Source of the DNA: a virus
Direction: 5' to 3' (one strand)
Length of the DNA stretch: 41,514 nucleotides
Virus record (IMG/VR): IMGVR_UViG_3300024298_000020
Span: 1 to 41,514 of that record
The position numbers and the translations under genes are program-made. The first letter of the stretch is position 1; each line of letters opens with the position of its first letter. Under the pieces are notes generated by a model that had not been told where the DNA came from, made no database searches, and worked only from the letters and a program-made list of their open reading frames with translations. Below are positions 25,195-33,950 of the stretch, one piece after another.

Positions 25195-26589
25195 TTATTT
25201 TTTTGATATCTTTTTGAAGGTATCAACGATTTTAGACTGTGTTCCATCTGTTACACTTGCACTAGAACTAGAGTCTGTTTTAGCAGGAGTATGGCCTGCT
25301 GGATTTAAATTTTCATGTCCTGACCACGGTTCGTGCTGTGGAATTCGCTTGGGCGCACTAGCCGATCCGCAGGTCGATGCCGCAGGGCCGTTCATATGAA
25401 TTTGGCTGGCTGTTTCAACATGGTTGCCGCCGGCACTGATATTGCTCTGTCCGCTAACTGTTAATTTGCTGTCTGCACCTACAGACACTAACCAGTCTGC
25501 ACCCGTTTCCGTGTGCATTTTTTCTCCGGCAATTAAATTTATATTTCTACCGGCTTTCATATTAATATCTCTGTCTGCTGTAATATTTAGGTCGTTTTTA
25601 GTATGGATACTAATGCTGTCTTCGGCAAAAATATCTATCTTTCCGTTGCTAGTCAATTCGATCCAAGTAGTACCTCGAGCATTACCTATGTAAATTAAAT
25701 CTTCACTATTGTGTAAAAGAATCTGATGTCCAGTTCTTGTCCTAATACGAAATAATTCATTGTGAGGTATATCTTTGCTGCCGCCTTTGTCATCTACAGA
25801 CACATAATTAGAAGCAGTTTCTGAAGCATGTCCTGTTCGTAGATAATTTTCATCGCCGTCATCCATTACTAAAGTTGTGCCGCCTAAACGACTAACAAAG
25901 GCTCCTTTAACAGGATTTTCTTTTGTTCCAACTGTACCGCGTGCCTGTCCAGATAATCTATCTACAGGCCCTGGGGTACTAATACCAAATACATTACTTG
26001 GGCTTTCTCTGCGAGCAGAGCTAGTTGTTATGCCTCTAATTTCATCTGTTAGTAAACCTTGTGTGCTTAATACTCCTGTAAACGGATGTACAGGTTTTTT
26101 AATTTGTGTAGCATCAGGTTGATTTCCTGTATTAAGTTTTTTATTGTATTCTGCTACAGGTTCTTTTGCTGGAGGAATTTTTGTATTCAATTCCGTTGCG
26201 GCAATTCCAGGAATCATAAAATTCATGTATTCATCCTGAACACAGCCTAGCCAGAAACCTTTGCTAGTATCGCCTTCAATAAAAATAACAACAACTATTC
26301 CTCCTTCAGTTGGCGGCACCATCCACATACCGTAACTTTTTTGTGTGTCGTCATAGGTATTATTTTTTCCCACATGCTCTAAACTAGTAACACCATAAAA
26401 TGGACTTAGATACTGTACAGGATATGTGCTACCTTCACTGTTTGGTATATTACCAACATCACGCAATAACTGTACATGGAGTGTGCCCATATATTTGTTA
26501 TCTTCATTTCTAACTACTCTTGCCAAGTGAGGGCCTGGATCAACTCTTCCACCGCTTACTTCATTACTTCTATTATTTTCATTAGACAT
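25195..26589 (-). CDS. 5: Baseplate hub/tail needle protein gp5-like, no lysozyme domain (464 aa)
   Basis: Central spike protein of the baseplate. Residues ~15-135 form the gp5-type OB fold (HLARVVRNEDNKYMGTLHVQ, then YPVQYLSPFYGVTSLEH, WMVPPTEGGIVVVIFIEG and SKGFWLGCV). After a linker, residues ~275-400 contain HQILLHNSEDLIYIGNARGT and repeated octad-like strands (DLNITADRD, INMKAGRNINLIAGEKM, KLTVSGQSNISAGGN), the triple beta-helix needle of VgrG/gp5 proteins. The T4-lysozyme-like domain that sits between these parts in T4 gp5 is absent: the linker (residues ~135-270) is Pro/Gly/Ser-rich with no lysozyme motif. The C-terminus is Ser-rich and ends in FKKISKK. The ATG overlaps the upstream stop by one base (TAATG), suggesting coupled translation. 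Confidence 0.9.
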   Translation of the reverse strand: MSNENNRSNEVSGGRVDPGPHLARVVRNEDNKYMGTLHVQLLRDVGNIPNSEGSTYPVQYLSPFYGVTSLEHVGKNNTYDDTQKSYGMWMVPPTEGGIVVVIFIEGDTSKGFWLGCVQDEYMNFMIPGIAATELNTKIPPAKEPVAEYNKKLNTGNQPDATQIKKPVHPFTGVLSTQGLLTDEIRGITTSSARRESPSNVFGISTPGPVDRLSGQARGTVGTKENPVKGAFVSRLGGTTLVMDDGDENYLRTGHASETASNYVSVDDKGGSKDIPHNELFRIRTRTGHQILLHNSEDLIYIGNARGTTWIELTSNGKIDIFAEDSISIHTKNDLNITADRDINMKAGRNINLIAGEKMHTETGADWLVSVGADSKLTVSGQSNISAGGNHVETASQIHMNGPAASTCGSASAPKRIPQHEPWSGHENLNPAGHTPAKTDSSSSASVTDGTQSKIVDTFKKISKK

Positions 26590-29024
26590 TATGCGCCGCC
26601 TCTTGGTCTTCCTGGAATTGGTATTCCTGTATTAGTGTATTCAACTTGACTTTCTCTCGATCCTTTAGAAACAGAATCGATTGACTTCTTAGCAGTTTCT
26701 CCTGGACGTTGTGTTAATGATTTACCTTCGTCTGTGTTAGGCGGTAATACATTTTCACCTTTATATCCAGTATGATAAACTCCAGTATTACCTGTCTTAG
26801 GATCTGTCCAAGTAAATCTGCCGCCGCTATTTCCTGCACTCTTTCTTGCAGATGCAAATGCCTGTGCAAACGTTTGTTGTTTTGGAGGTTCAGGTTTGTT
26901 TGTTGCTTGTTCTGCTACAGGAACTTCTTGTTTTTTAACATCTTGTTTAGTTTCAGCCGGTGCTTCTTTAACTGGTTCTTGTATTGGTCTGCGTATTGCT
27001 TTTAATGTTTGTGTAAATTTTCCGCCTTTAAAGACGTTTGTAACTTCTTGAACATTATACAACCCACTAAATCCTGCATTTTGAACACCAGACATAAAGT
27101 CCATGTTTCCGGTGATAGAATTATAATCCGATGGTGTTCTAAAATTAACGATAACATCGACTTCGCCACTTTGATAATTCATTGCGCCACTGGATGTTTC
27201 ATTAAAGTTTGCAGGAATGTCACTGAAATTTCCCATACCACTATCGGCAATATAGTAAGGGTCTCCTAGTATTTCTATGTCTGCTGTCATTAAATCTGCT
27301 TGACTGTTTAGTAATGCTTCGTAAAAGTTTTTAGCAACTAAACTACGATAGTCATCGTTTGGACCGCCACCAGCATTTTTATATCTTCTAAATGTTTCGC
27401 CTACAGGAACAACTGGAGCACCTTTTTCAACAGCATTTTTGTTTGCTTCGTCGTTGGTCGGTTGTCCTGCGGAACCTACGCCTTGGCCATTAATTTGCGG
27501 GTACACCGCGCCGGATAGTGCGTTTTTATCTGCATAAGCCGTTGTAAACAATCCTGCTTTTAATTGAATATTAAAAGTAAGAATATCTACGTTTTTGCCA
27601 GTGTAAATGTAATTGTATTCTTTAACTGCATTCTTTTTTAATTCATCGTAACCCTGTGGCTGTGCGCCTGGAGGTTTAAATCTGTGCTCGTGTACAAGAT
27701 ATTCAACAATTTTAAAAACATAAAGTTTAGGAATCTTTGCCCTGTTATTGTTTCCAGGCTGTGGCTTTAAATTGAATACCTGTGTTTCAATTCTAAACCA
27801 TTTTTTAAATCCCATTTTGTCTGAAGGCGCCGTTGTGTTTGTTTTACAAAATTCGCTCATCAACAATACTTCTGTAATAGCATTAACTATTGTTGTGCCT
27901 TGGCCAAATTTAAAAACTTTATCCTTAGGATCGTAGACGTTGTCTTTTCTAGAGTTAGGCTTGTCTGGGTCTTTTTGTATTTGATCTTTAGGTTTTAATT
28001 GACTGTCTCCGCCAGTGTCTAGGTCAAATCCCATTTTTGATTTACCTATATCGTTTAAAGATTCTGAATTCTGCACGAGCATTTTTACAGATCCTGCTGT
28101 GCCGCCCACAGAGTTACTACTTTTGTTTAATGTTAATTTTTCTTGAACTTTTTTATCTTTTGATTCCGACGATGGATTAACTGTTGCTGATTGTCCAGCA
28201 TCATCTTGAATTTCTGTAGATGATATCTGTGCGCCGTCTTTAGGAAAGATTATAACAATTTCGTCTGGAACATATTCTTCTTTGCCTGTTTCACTTCCTT
28301 GTTTGGCCATTTCTTTTGTACGCTCATTGGCCCATCTTTGCAGACTATTAGTACCCGACTGTAATATTTCCTGAACTGTTGTGCCGCTGATTTTTATATC
28401 TGATTTTAATGTGTTTACTTCGTCTGACAGTGCAGATTCGTTGTAAGGAATGGCTGTGCATTTATATCGACAACCAGAGGCAGAAATATCCATTTCTATC
28501 TGTCCCCAAGTAAAAGGAATGTGTCGATTTAAAACGTCGTCTACAGGAATAATATTTCCTGCGCTGTCATAGCCAATAAATTCTATGGTTAACAAAAAAG
28601 GCATTTCTGTATAGTTAACCATCATACCTTGATCCGATTGTGCGGCGGCGGCTAATTGTAATGTCTGTAAAAACATTCCTAAACTATAAGGTTCAAATAT
28701 TTCAAAACTTATATTTGTAGAGTTTGTTCCTTTAGTTCTTTTATCGTAGGTTATTAAACTACCTATTTCAATGTTGTCAATATAAAAGTCGTATTTTCCT
28801 GTTGGGTTTGCCGCTGAAGTATATGCAGTCATAACTCTGTTGTCGGGTCTGCCTGCACCGCTACGTAAAATAATCTGTCCTAGTTGATTATTTTTATAAC
28901 TTGTAGATGATTCTGGAAAATTTATTTGTTCACTAGTTAAAGCACTAATTGTAAAAATGCTGTTATAGGAAGAAAATTTTTCCAGTACATTTCGTTTAAT
29001 ACCGATACTGTCTGTTAAAGGCAT
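26589..29024 (-). CDS. Putative baseplate hub protein (811 aa, gp27-like position)
   Basis: A large structural protein between gp53 and gp5. Residues ~1-250 look like a folded beta domain of the tail-tube/hub type (LGQIILRSGAGRPDNRVMTA, YDFYIDNIEIGSLITYDKR, FEPYSLGMFLQTLQLAAAAQ, PFLLTIEFIGYDSAGN, IPFTWGQIEMDISASGCRYK). A hydrophilic linker rich in Lys, Asp and Ser runs from about 260 to 365, a second folded part follows (~370-690, with VNAITEVLLMSEFCKTNTTA and KLYVFKIVEYLVHEHRFKPP), and the C-terminal ~120 residues are Pro/Gln/Lys-rich, ending PIPGRPRGGA. The partner of gp5 in T4 is gp27, a hub trimer; position and domain style fit that role, but I cannot prove homology. It ends one base into the gp5 start codon. 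Confidence 0.75.
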   Translation of the reverse strand: MPLTDSIGIKRNVLEKFSSYNSIFTISALTSEQINFPESSTSYKNNQLGQIILRSGAGRPDNRVMTAYTSAANPTGKYDFYIDNIEIGSLITYDKRTKGTNSTNISFEIFEPYSLGMFLQTLQLAAAAQSDQGMMVNYTEMPFLLTIEFIGYDSAGNIIPVDDVLNRHIPFTWGQIEMDISASGCRYKCTAIPYNESALSDEVNTLKSDIKISGTTVQEILQSGTNSLQRWANERTKEMAKQGSETGKEEYVPDEIVIIFPKDGAQISSTEIQDDAGQSATVNPSSESKDKKVQEKLTLNKSSNSVGGTAGSVKMLVQNSESLNDIGKSKMGFDLDTGGDSQLKPKDQIQKDPDKPNSRKDNVYDPKDKVFKFGQGTTIVNAITEVLLMSEFCKTNTTAPSDKMGFKKWFRIETQVFNLKPQPGNNNRAKIPKLYVFKIVEYLVHEHRFKPPGAQPQGYDELKKNAVKEYNYIYTGKNVDILTFNIQLKAGLFTTAYADKNALSGAVYPQINGQGVGSAGQPTNDEANKNAVEKGAPVVPVGETFRRYKNAGGGPNDDYRSLVAKNFYEALLNSQADLMTADIEILGDPYYIADSGMGNFSDIPANFNETSSGAMNYQSGEVDVIVNFRTPSDYNSITGNMDFMSGVQNAGFSGLYNVQEVTNVFKGGKFTQTLKAIRRPIQEPVKEAPAETKQDVKKQEVPVAEQATNKPEPPKQQTFAQAFASARKSAGNSGGRFTWTDPKTGNTGVYHTGYKGENVLPPNTDEGKSLTQRPGETAKKSIDSVSKGSRESQVEYTNTGIPIPGRPRGGA

Positions 29025-29025
29025 A

Positions 29026-29325
29026 TTATAATCCTAACACATCGAATAAACTAGATTTTTTAGGAATGTAAATTTTTACTCCAGATCTAAAATCAAAAAT
29101 TGGATCTTTTATAGTGTCCATATTACGTTGCATGAACACCCACCATAATTTAGTAGAGCCATACAAGTCATATGCTAATAAATCAGGTCTGTGATTGTAC
29201 TGCGGTTCAATTGTATAAACCCAATCGTCTGGCTCTGCACTAACTGGGCGCACATTGATAGGTGCAAGAAATCCTGGAAGTTCTTGTGTTTTAAACCACG
29301 GGCTTTTATTGTTATACGTTACCAT
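29026..29325 (-). CDS. 53: Baseplate wedge protein gp53-like (99 aa)
   Basis: gp53 family; in T4 it joins neighbouring wedges into the baseplate ring. The conserved core is residues ~40-95: YTIEPQYNHRPDLLAYDLYG, STKLWWVFMQRNMDTIKDPI, FDFRSGVKIYIP. This resembles a LysM-like fold, with aromatic residues (LWWVF) and a GVKIYIP strand. It is half the length of T4 gp53 (196 residues) but similar to marine T4-like forms as I know them. Its start codon overlaps the last base of the upstream gene and its stop is one base before the hub gene's ATG, so all three are translated from one message. Confidence 0.88.
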   Translation of the reverse strand: MVTYNNKSPWFKTQELPGFLAPINVRPVSAEPDDWVYTIEPQYNHRPDLLAYDLYGSTKLWWVFMQRNMDTIKDPIFDFRSGVKIYIPKKSSLFDVLGL

Positions 29326-30212
29326 TAAATGAATCCTGATTTATTGTTACCTGAACCAAGTACATAGTCTCCTTTGATAAACTTATCAAGGCTAAAGTTT
29401 CTAACTTGTTCTCTACTGTACAATGGCTGTACTGTAACTGTAATTGTACTTTTAACTGGTGCCCACGCGACACCTTGTCCTACGCTGGATCCTGGAATGT
29501 TAATTCCAACTAAAGATGCTGCCTTTGATACTACACCTGCACTAGGTGCGCCGGCAGATAGTCCTGTAGAAATATAATCACAATCATTAGGTAATTCTAT
29601 TGAAAAGTTTGTAACTACCACAGGCACATCTTTGAATACATAATCTCCGTATCCGTTAAGTTTTAATACTGGAGGAGGTGCTCCTGCATTTGTGTCAGAA
29701 CCGAATGCCATCTTTGTTACTGATTTTAGATAATGTACTGCGGCAATCCAGTATGCGGCTTCCACAGCATCTTCGCAGAAAAACTGTCCTGTAATTGTCA
29801 TTGCATCAACTTTGCTGTTTTCATAAGACAAGAAAGGATAATTATTGTGTACAGGTGTCATTGGCTGGTAGTTTGCCGTATGTTGCATCTGTATTGAGGG
29901 CGTAAAAGGAAACACCATACCATTGGTTTCTATCAACGGACGCATAATAGAACTAGATTTATATGCTGGGTTAGTTGGGAGGCTTAAACGCACTCTCCAA
30001 TCTCTACTTGCAGATGAACTAAAAATTGCAGATGCTGGATTACTTTTTGCGCCTGTTTCTCCGCCCGGGAGTAAATTAACGCTACGTAATGCCGCGCCAA
30101 ACCCTTCCGTTTTTAATGTGTTTACCGTATTCCCGATAGTACCCAATGTACCGGCTACAGAGCCAGCAATAGATCTAGCACCGCTAACAAAATTGTTTAA
30201 GTCTAATGGCAT
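29325..30212 (-). CDS. Tail tube cap/initiator-like baseplate protein (295 aa, gp48/gp54-type)
   Basis: First gene of the minus-strand tail block. The N-terminal ~65 residues are Gly/Ala/Ser-rich and probably flexible. From residue ~65 there is a tail-tube-type fold: RDWRVRLSLPTNPAY, IETNGMVFPFTPSIQMQHTA, NYPFLSYENSKVDAMTITGQ, FFCEDAVEAAYWIAAVHYLK. Near 180-210 are PPPVLKLNGYGDYVFKDVPV and VVTNFSIELPNDCDYISTG, a pattern I know from marine T4-like proteins annotated as gp48 (tube cap) or gp54 (tube initiator). These two are hard to tell apart without a search. In T4 they sit on the hub and start the tube. A late-type promoter lies 22 nt upstream. Confidence 0.75.
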   Translation of the reverse strand: MPLDLNNFVSGARSIAGSVAGTLGTIGNTVNTLKTEGFGAALRSVNLLPGGETGAKSNPASAIFSSSASRDWRVRLSLPTNPAYKSSSIMRPLIETNGMVFPFTPSIQMQHTANYQPMTPVHNNYPFLSYENSKVDAMTITGQFFCEDAVEAAYWIAAVHYLKSVTKMAFGSDTNAGAPPPVLKLNGYGDYVFKDVPVVVTNFSIELPNDCDYISTGLSAGAPSAGVVSKAASLVGINIPGSSVGQGVAWAPVKSTITVTVQPLYSREQVRNFSLDKFIKGDYVLGSGNNKSGFI

Positions 30213-30234
30213 TTTTGGTTATCCTTGTTAAACA

Positions 30235-30242
30235 TATTTATT
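30235..30242 (-). promoter_or_regulatory. Putative late promoter of the tail-tube/hub operon
   Basis: Minus strand AATAAATA, two mismatches from TATAAATA, lying 22 nt upstream of the ATG at 30212. AAGGAT lies within the leader. It is back to back with the sigma70 promoter of gp55 on the other strand; their elements overlap at 30241-30242. Confidence 0.5.
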
Positions 30243-30269
30243 GACTTTATTAAGTGCATAGTTTATAAT
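30241..30269 (+). promoter_or_regulatory. Near-consensus sigma70 promoter for gp55
   Basis: TTGACT at 30241-30246 and TATAAT at 30264-30269 are separated by 17 nt: five of six and six of six matches to the sigma70 consensus. The expected start, about 7 nt after the -10, leaves a ~18-nt leader containing GAGGAG (30277-30282) before the ATG at 30294. This predicts early expression by host polymerase. Confidence 0.8.
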
Positions 30270-30293
30270 TTATAGTGAGGAGTCATAATTATA

Positions 30294-31124
30294 ATGAAAA
30301 AAGTTAACTACCTGAATAACAAAGATTTGTTATCCGAGATACACAAAAGTAAGAACTCTTACTGTAGTTTTGTTAAGCCAGAGTACCATCAATACGACTT
30401 AATACTACCAAGTTTAGAAAAAATTAACATTAGAACCATCGCAGAAGCCAAAAGAGTTAAGGCTAAACGACAGCAACAACAAGCATTTGAAGCGGCTAAA
30501 GCCGTAAACCCCAAAGTTAAAGTAGCCGAGTTTGAAGTAGATTATAAGAAAATTGAAAAAACTGATTTAGTTTTTAGAATTATGACTTACGATCACATTC
30601 CGCTAGAACCTGGGCGTAAACGTACACCAAAAAGTCAGGCGGATCATAGAGAGAAAGTAAATTTTCCAGCGTTCCAGCACTGGAAATTTGACGACAATGA
30701 CGAACTAATATGTGTAGGTAAAAGCCACTGGAAGGGCGGAATGATTAAGGGCAAGTTCAGTAAAGATCATGGTCAAATTACAGACACACTAGCCCGTATG
30801 TATATCAAACTCTGCGAACGATATGCTACCAGAGGTAACGTTAGAGGTTATACTTACAATGACGAAATGAAGGGTCAAGCAATCCTTCAACTTACACAAA
30901 TAGGATTACAATTTGATGAAAGCAAAAGTGATAACCCTTTCGCATATTTTACCGCGGCAGTCACGAATTCGTTTGTCCGTGTCATTAATATCGAAAAGAA
31001 AATGCAAAACATCCGAGACGATATCTTGCAAGAAAATGGTATGAACCCAAGTTACACCCGTATGATTAATCAAGAATACGATAACGCAATGAAACGAGAG
31101 AATACACCGGCCGCAGAAGATTGA
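30294..31124 (+). CDS. 55: Late-transcription sigma factor gp55-like (276 aa)
   Basis: Redirects host RNA polymerase to phage late promoters. The N-terminal NYLNNKDLLSEIHKSK matches the opening of T4 gp55 (NYVNNKELLQAI). The sigma region 2-like part is at ~165-245: ITDTLARMYIKLCERYATRG, YTYNDEMKGQAILQLTQIGL, FDESKSDNPFAYFTAAVTNS, FVRVINIEKKMQNIRDDI, parallel to T4's NFSGYTQSWKQEMI...[22 protein letters not shown]. Between them are ~110 residues not present in T4 gp55, including a basic Gln/Ala-rich helix (KRVKAKRQQQQAFEAAKA) and a WKFDDNDELICVGKSHWKGG segment. The C-terminus (KRENTPAAED) shows no hydrophobic patch like T4's LDFLYE sliding-clamp contact. It is first in the plus-strand block and transcribed from its own sigma70 promoter. 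Confidence 0.92.
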   Translation: MKKVNYLNNKDLLSEIHKSKNSYCSFVKPEYHQYDLILPSLEKINIRTIAEAKRVKAKRQQQQAFEAAKAVNPKVKVAEFEVDYKKIEKTDLVFRIMTYDHIPLEPGRKRTPKSQADHREKVNFPAFQHWKFDDNDELICVGKSHWKGGMIKGKFSKDHGQITDTLARMYIKLCERYATRGNVRGYTYNDEMKGQAILQLTQIGLQFDESKSDNPFAYFTAAVTNSFVRVINIEKKMQNIRDDILQENGMNPSYTRMINQEYDNAMKRENTPAAED

Positions 31125-31150
31125 CACGGCTGTTGTATTTTTGCTATAAT
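31121..31150 (+). promoter_or_regulatory. Consensus sigma70 promoter for gp47-gp46, overlapping gp55 stop
   Basis: TTGACA (31121-31126) and TATAAT (31145-31150) are both perfect six-of-six matches, with 18-nt spacing. The TGA stop of gp55 (31122-31124) lies inside the -35 element. AAGGA (31158-31162) then serves the ATG at 31168. This gives the recombination genes an early promoter of their own in addition to read-through from gp55. Confidence 0.82.
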
Positions 31151-31167
31151 AACCAAAAAGGATTATA

Positions 31168-32172
31168 ATGTTTAAAAAAGTTGCGTGTTTTACAGACATA
31201 CACTTTGGATTAAAATCGAACTCTAGTACACATAATCAGGACTGCGAAGAATTCGTAGATTGGTTTATTGCTGAGGCTAAAAAGGAAGGATGTGATACTG
31301 GCATCTTCCTAGGCGATTGGCATCACAATCGAAACAGTCTTAATATGTTGACTATGCACAGTTCAATCCGCTGTTTAGAAAAACTGGGCAAGGCATTTGA
31401 TCAGTTTTACTTCTTTCCAGGCAATCACGACTTATACTATAAGGATAAGCGTGATGTACACTCAGTTGACTGGGGCAGACATATTCCAGGAGTAACTGTT
31501 ATCAGCGAAATTACTACCATAGATGATGTTACACTAGTTCCTTGGTTAGTAGGCGATGAGTGGAAAAAGATGGAAAAGTTAAAAAGTCGTTATGTGTTTG
31601 GACACTTTGAACTTCCGTTGTTTATGATGAACGCAATGGTGCAGATGCCGGACCACGGTGAGTTACAGGCCAGCAACTTTAAGAACCCTGAATATGTATT
31701 CAGCGGGCACTTTCATAAACGCCAAGCAAAAGAAAATATTGTTTACATTGGTAATGCGTTTCCGCACAACTATGCAGATGCTTGGGACGACGACAGAGGC
31801 ATGATGATTTTAGAACACGGAAAGAAGCCTGTGTATAAAGTTTGGAACGATGCTCCTAAGTTTAAGACTGTAAAACTGAGTCAACTTATTGACGAATCCG
31901 AAACACTAATTCTTCCTAAAACATATCTACGTGTAGGTATTGATATTGATATTAGTTTCGAAGAAGCCAGTTTTATTAAAGAAACATTTATGGCTCAGGA
32001 AAATATCAGAGAACTTACATTAATTCCTGAGAAGAAAGACGTAGAAATTAACACTAACCTTGATGTCCAACAGTTTGAAAGTGTAGATCAAATTGTTAGT
32101 AATCAAATTGCCAGCATACAAAGCGACACATACGATCCTAAAGTATTACTCGCGATTTATAATAACCTATGA
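31168..32172 (+). CDS. 47: Recombination endonuclease subunit gp47 (Mre11/SbcD-like, 334 aa)
   Basis: Calcineurin-type metallophosphoesterase, nuclease half of the gp46/gp47 complex that resects DNA ends for phage recombination-dependent replication and degrades host DNA. Metal-binding motifs occur in the expected order: FTDIHFG (D10, H12), GDWHHNRN near 47-54, FFPGNHD near 82-88, GHFELP near 150, and SGHFHKRQ near 179-186. Length is close to T4 gp47 (339). The C-terminal third is the domain that would contact gp46 coils. The gene ends in an ATGA overlap with gp46, a common sign of coupled translation of complex partners. A consensus sigma70 promoter is just upstream. Confidence 0.96.
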   Translation: MFKKVACFTDIHFGLKSNSSTHNQDCEEFVDWFIAEAKKEGCDTGIFLGDWHHNRNSLNMLTMHSSIRCLEKLGKAFDQFYFFPGNHDLYYKDKRDVHSVDWGRHIPGVTVISEITTIDDVTLVPWLVGDEWKKMEKLKSRYVFGHFELPLFMMNAMVQMPDHGELQASNFKNPEYVFSGHFHKRQAKENIVYIGNAFPHNYADAWDDDRGMMILEHGKKPVYKVWNDAPKFKTVKLSQLIDESETLILPKTYLRVGIDIDISFEEASFIKETFMAQENIRELTLIPEKKDVEINTNLDVQQFESVDQIVSNQIASIQSDTYDPKVLLAIYNNL

Positions 32173-33950
32173 TTAGAATAAAAGACTTAACAGTTAAAAA
32201 TTTCATGAGTGTAGGTAATGCTACACAGGCAGTAGATTTTGGTAAAGAACAACTTACCCTCGTCTTAGGCGAGAACTTGGACCAAGGAGGTGACGATTCC
32301 GGCTCTCGAAACGGCACGGGTAAGACCACTATCGTAAATGCACTAAGTTATGGGCTTTACGGACAGGCGTTGACTAACATTAAGAAGGATAATCTTATTA
32401 ACAAGATTAATTCTAAGAATATGTTAGTTACTGTTGAGTTTGAAAAAGACGGACGTTTATACAGAATCGAACGTGGGCGCAAACCTAACATATTAAAATT
32501 CTATGTCGACGAGCAAGAACAAGAAAATGCAGATGTAGATGACGAAGGTCAAGGCGATAGTCGAGAAACACAGAAAGATATTGATGAATTACTAGGCATG
32601 AGTCATGATATGTTCAAGCACATTGTTGCATTGAACACTTATACTGAGCCATTTCTTAGTATGCGGGCCAACGACCAGCGTGTAATTATTGAACAATTAC
32701 TAGGTATTACACTTTTAAGTGAAAAAGCAGAAACTCTCAAAGAGCAAGTACGTATTACTAAAGAAGAAATTACACAGGAAAGTGCTAGAATTGATGCTGT
32801 AAAGAAAAGCAATGATAAAATTCAAGAAAGCATCGACAGTTTAAAATTAAAACAAGCGGCTTGGCAACGTAGTAAAGATGCAGACATTAGTAAAATACAA
32901 AAAGCCATAGATGAGCTGGCTGGCGTGGATATTGATGCAGAAATTGCACAGCATGAAAAGTTAAAAGTATATGACGAACAAGCGGCTAGAATTAAAAGTC
33001 TTAACAAAGAAAAGGCTACCTTAGAAACTGCTGTGATGCAGGCTGATAAAACTGTACGAAAGTATCAGAAAGAAGTAGAACGACTAGAACACAAGACTTG
33101 TCCTGCGTGTGAACAAGAACTGCACGATCATAAACATGAAGAAATGATTAAAGCGGCAGAGAAAAATCTCGCTGATGCAGATACATACTTGTCCAAGGTA
33201 GCGGGAGATCTCGAGTTGATTATAAAGGAACTTGAGTCTATTGGAGACATCAACGGTCGTCCACAGACTTTCTATGACACACTAAACGAAGCCTATAATC
33301 ATAGGTCTAATTTAGATAGCCTTGCTGTACAATTAAAAAATAAACAAGAAGAACGCGATACTTACCAAGAGCAGATTACTGAATTAGAGAATACTGCACT
33401 TCAAGAAGTAGCGTGGGACTCTGTTAACAGTTTAAATCTAATGAAAGAGCATCAAGAGTTTTTATTAAAACTGTTAACTTCAAAAGATTCGTTTATTCGT
33501 AAGAAGATTATAGATCAAAATCTTGCTTACTTGAATAACCGTCTGACTTATTACCTTGATAAGGTGGGTCTACCTCACACCGTTGTATTCCAAAATGACC
33601 TAACGGTAGAAATAACCCAACTCGGGCAGGACTTAGATTTTGATAACCTGTCACGAGGAGAAAGGAATCGCTTAATCTTAGGATTGTCGTGGGCGTTCCG
33701 CGATGTCTGGGAATCATTATACCAGAACATTAATCTCTTATTCATAGATGAACTTATCGATAGCGGTATGGACGCCAATGGCGTTGAAAACTCTCTGGGT
33801 GTTTTGAAGAAAATGGGCAGAGAACGTAATAAGAACATCTATCTAATTTCTCATAGGGATGAATTAGTGGGTCGAGTGAACAACGTGCTCAAGGTAATAA
33901 AAGAAAACGGGTTCACAAGTTATGCTAACGACATAGAAGTTTATGACTGA
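32169..33950 (+). CDS. 46: Recombination endonuclease subunit gp46 (Rad50/SbcC-like ATPase, 593 aa)
   Basis: SMC-type ATPase partner of gp47. The Walker A region is at ~34-54: GENLD, then a Gly/Asp/Ser insertion, then NGTGKTT, a stretched loop seen in marine T4-like gp46. The Q-loop region follows (LNTYTEPFLSM near 155). Two coiled-coil arms (about 180-305 and 320-440) flank a zinc hook CPAC at ~312-315 for dimerisation. The ABC signature is LSRGERNRL near 493, and Walker B is LLFIDELIDSG near 522, followed by an H-loop (LISHRDE near 558). Length is similar to T4 gp46 (560). The start overlaps gp47 and the last 8 nt overlap the next small ORF. Confidence 0.96.
   Translation: MIRIKDLTVKNFMSVGNATQAVDFGKEQLTLVLGENLDQGGDDSGSRNGTGKTTIVNALSYGLYGQALTNIKKDNLINKINSKNMLVTVEFEKDGRLYRIERGRKPNILKFYVDEQEQENADVDDEGQGDSRETQKDIDELLGMSHDMFKHIVALNTYTEPFLSMRANDQRVIIEQLLGITLLSEKAETLKEQVRITKEEITQESARIDAVKKSNDKIQESIDSLKLKQAAWQRSKDADISKIQKAIDELAGVDIDAEIAQHEKLKVYDEQAARIKSLNKEKATLETAVMQADKTVRKYQKEVERLEHKTCPACEQELHDHKHEEMIKAAEKNLADADTYLSKVAGDLELIIKELESIGDINGRPQTFYDTLNEAYNHRSNLDSLAVQLKNKQEERDTYQEQITELENTALQEVAWDSVNSLNLMKEHQEFLLKLLTSKDSFIRKKIIDQNLAYLNNRLTYYLDKVGLPHTVVFQNDLTVEITQLGQDLDFDNLSRGERNRLILGLSWAFRDVWESLYQNINLLFIDELIDSGMDANGVENSLGVLKKMGRERNKNIYLISHRDELVGRVNNVLKVIKENGFTSYANDIEVYD

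Noticed and set aside
33508-33838. Minus-strand frames of 69 and 87 codons within gp46
   Set aside because: Antisense shadows of the ABC signature/Walker B coding region; conserved gp46 motifs account for the sequence.
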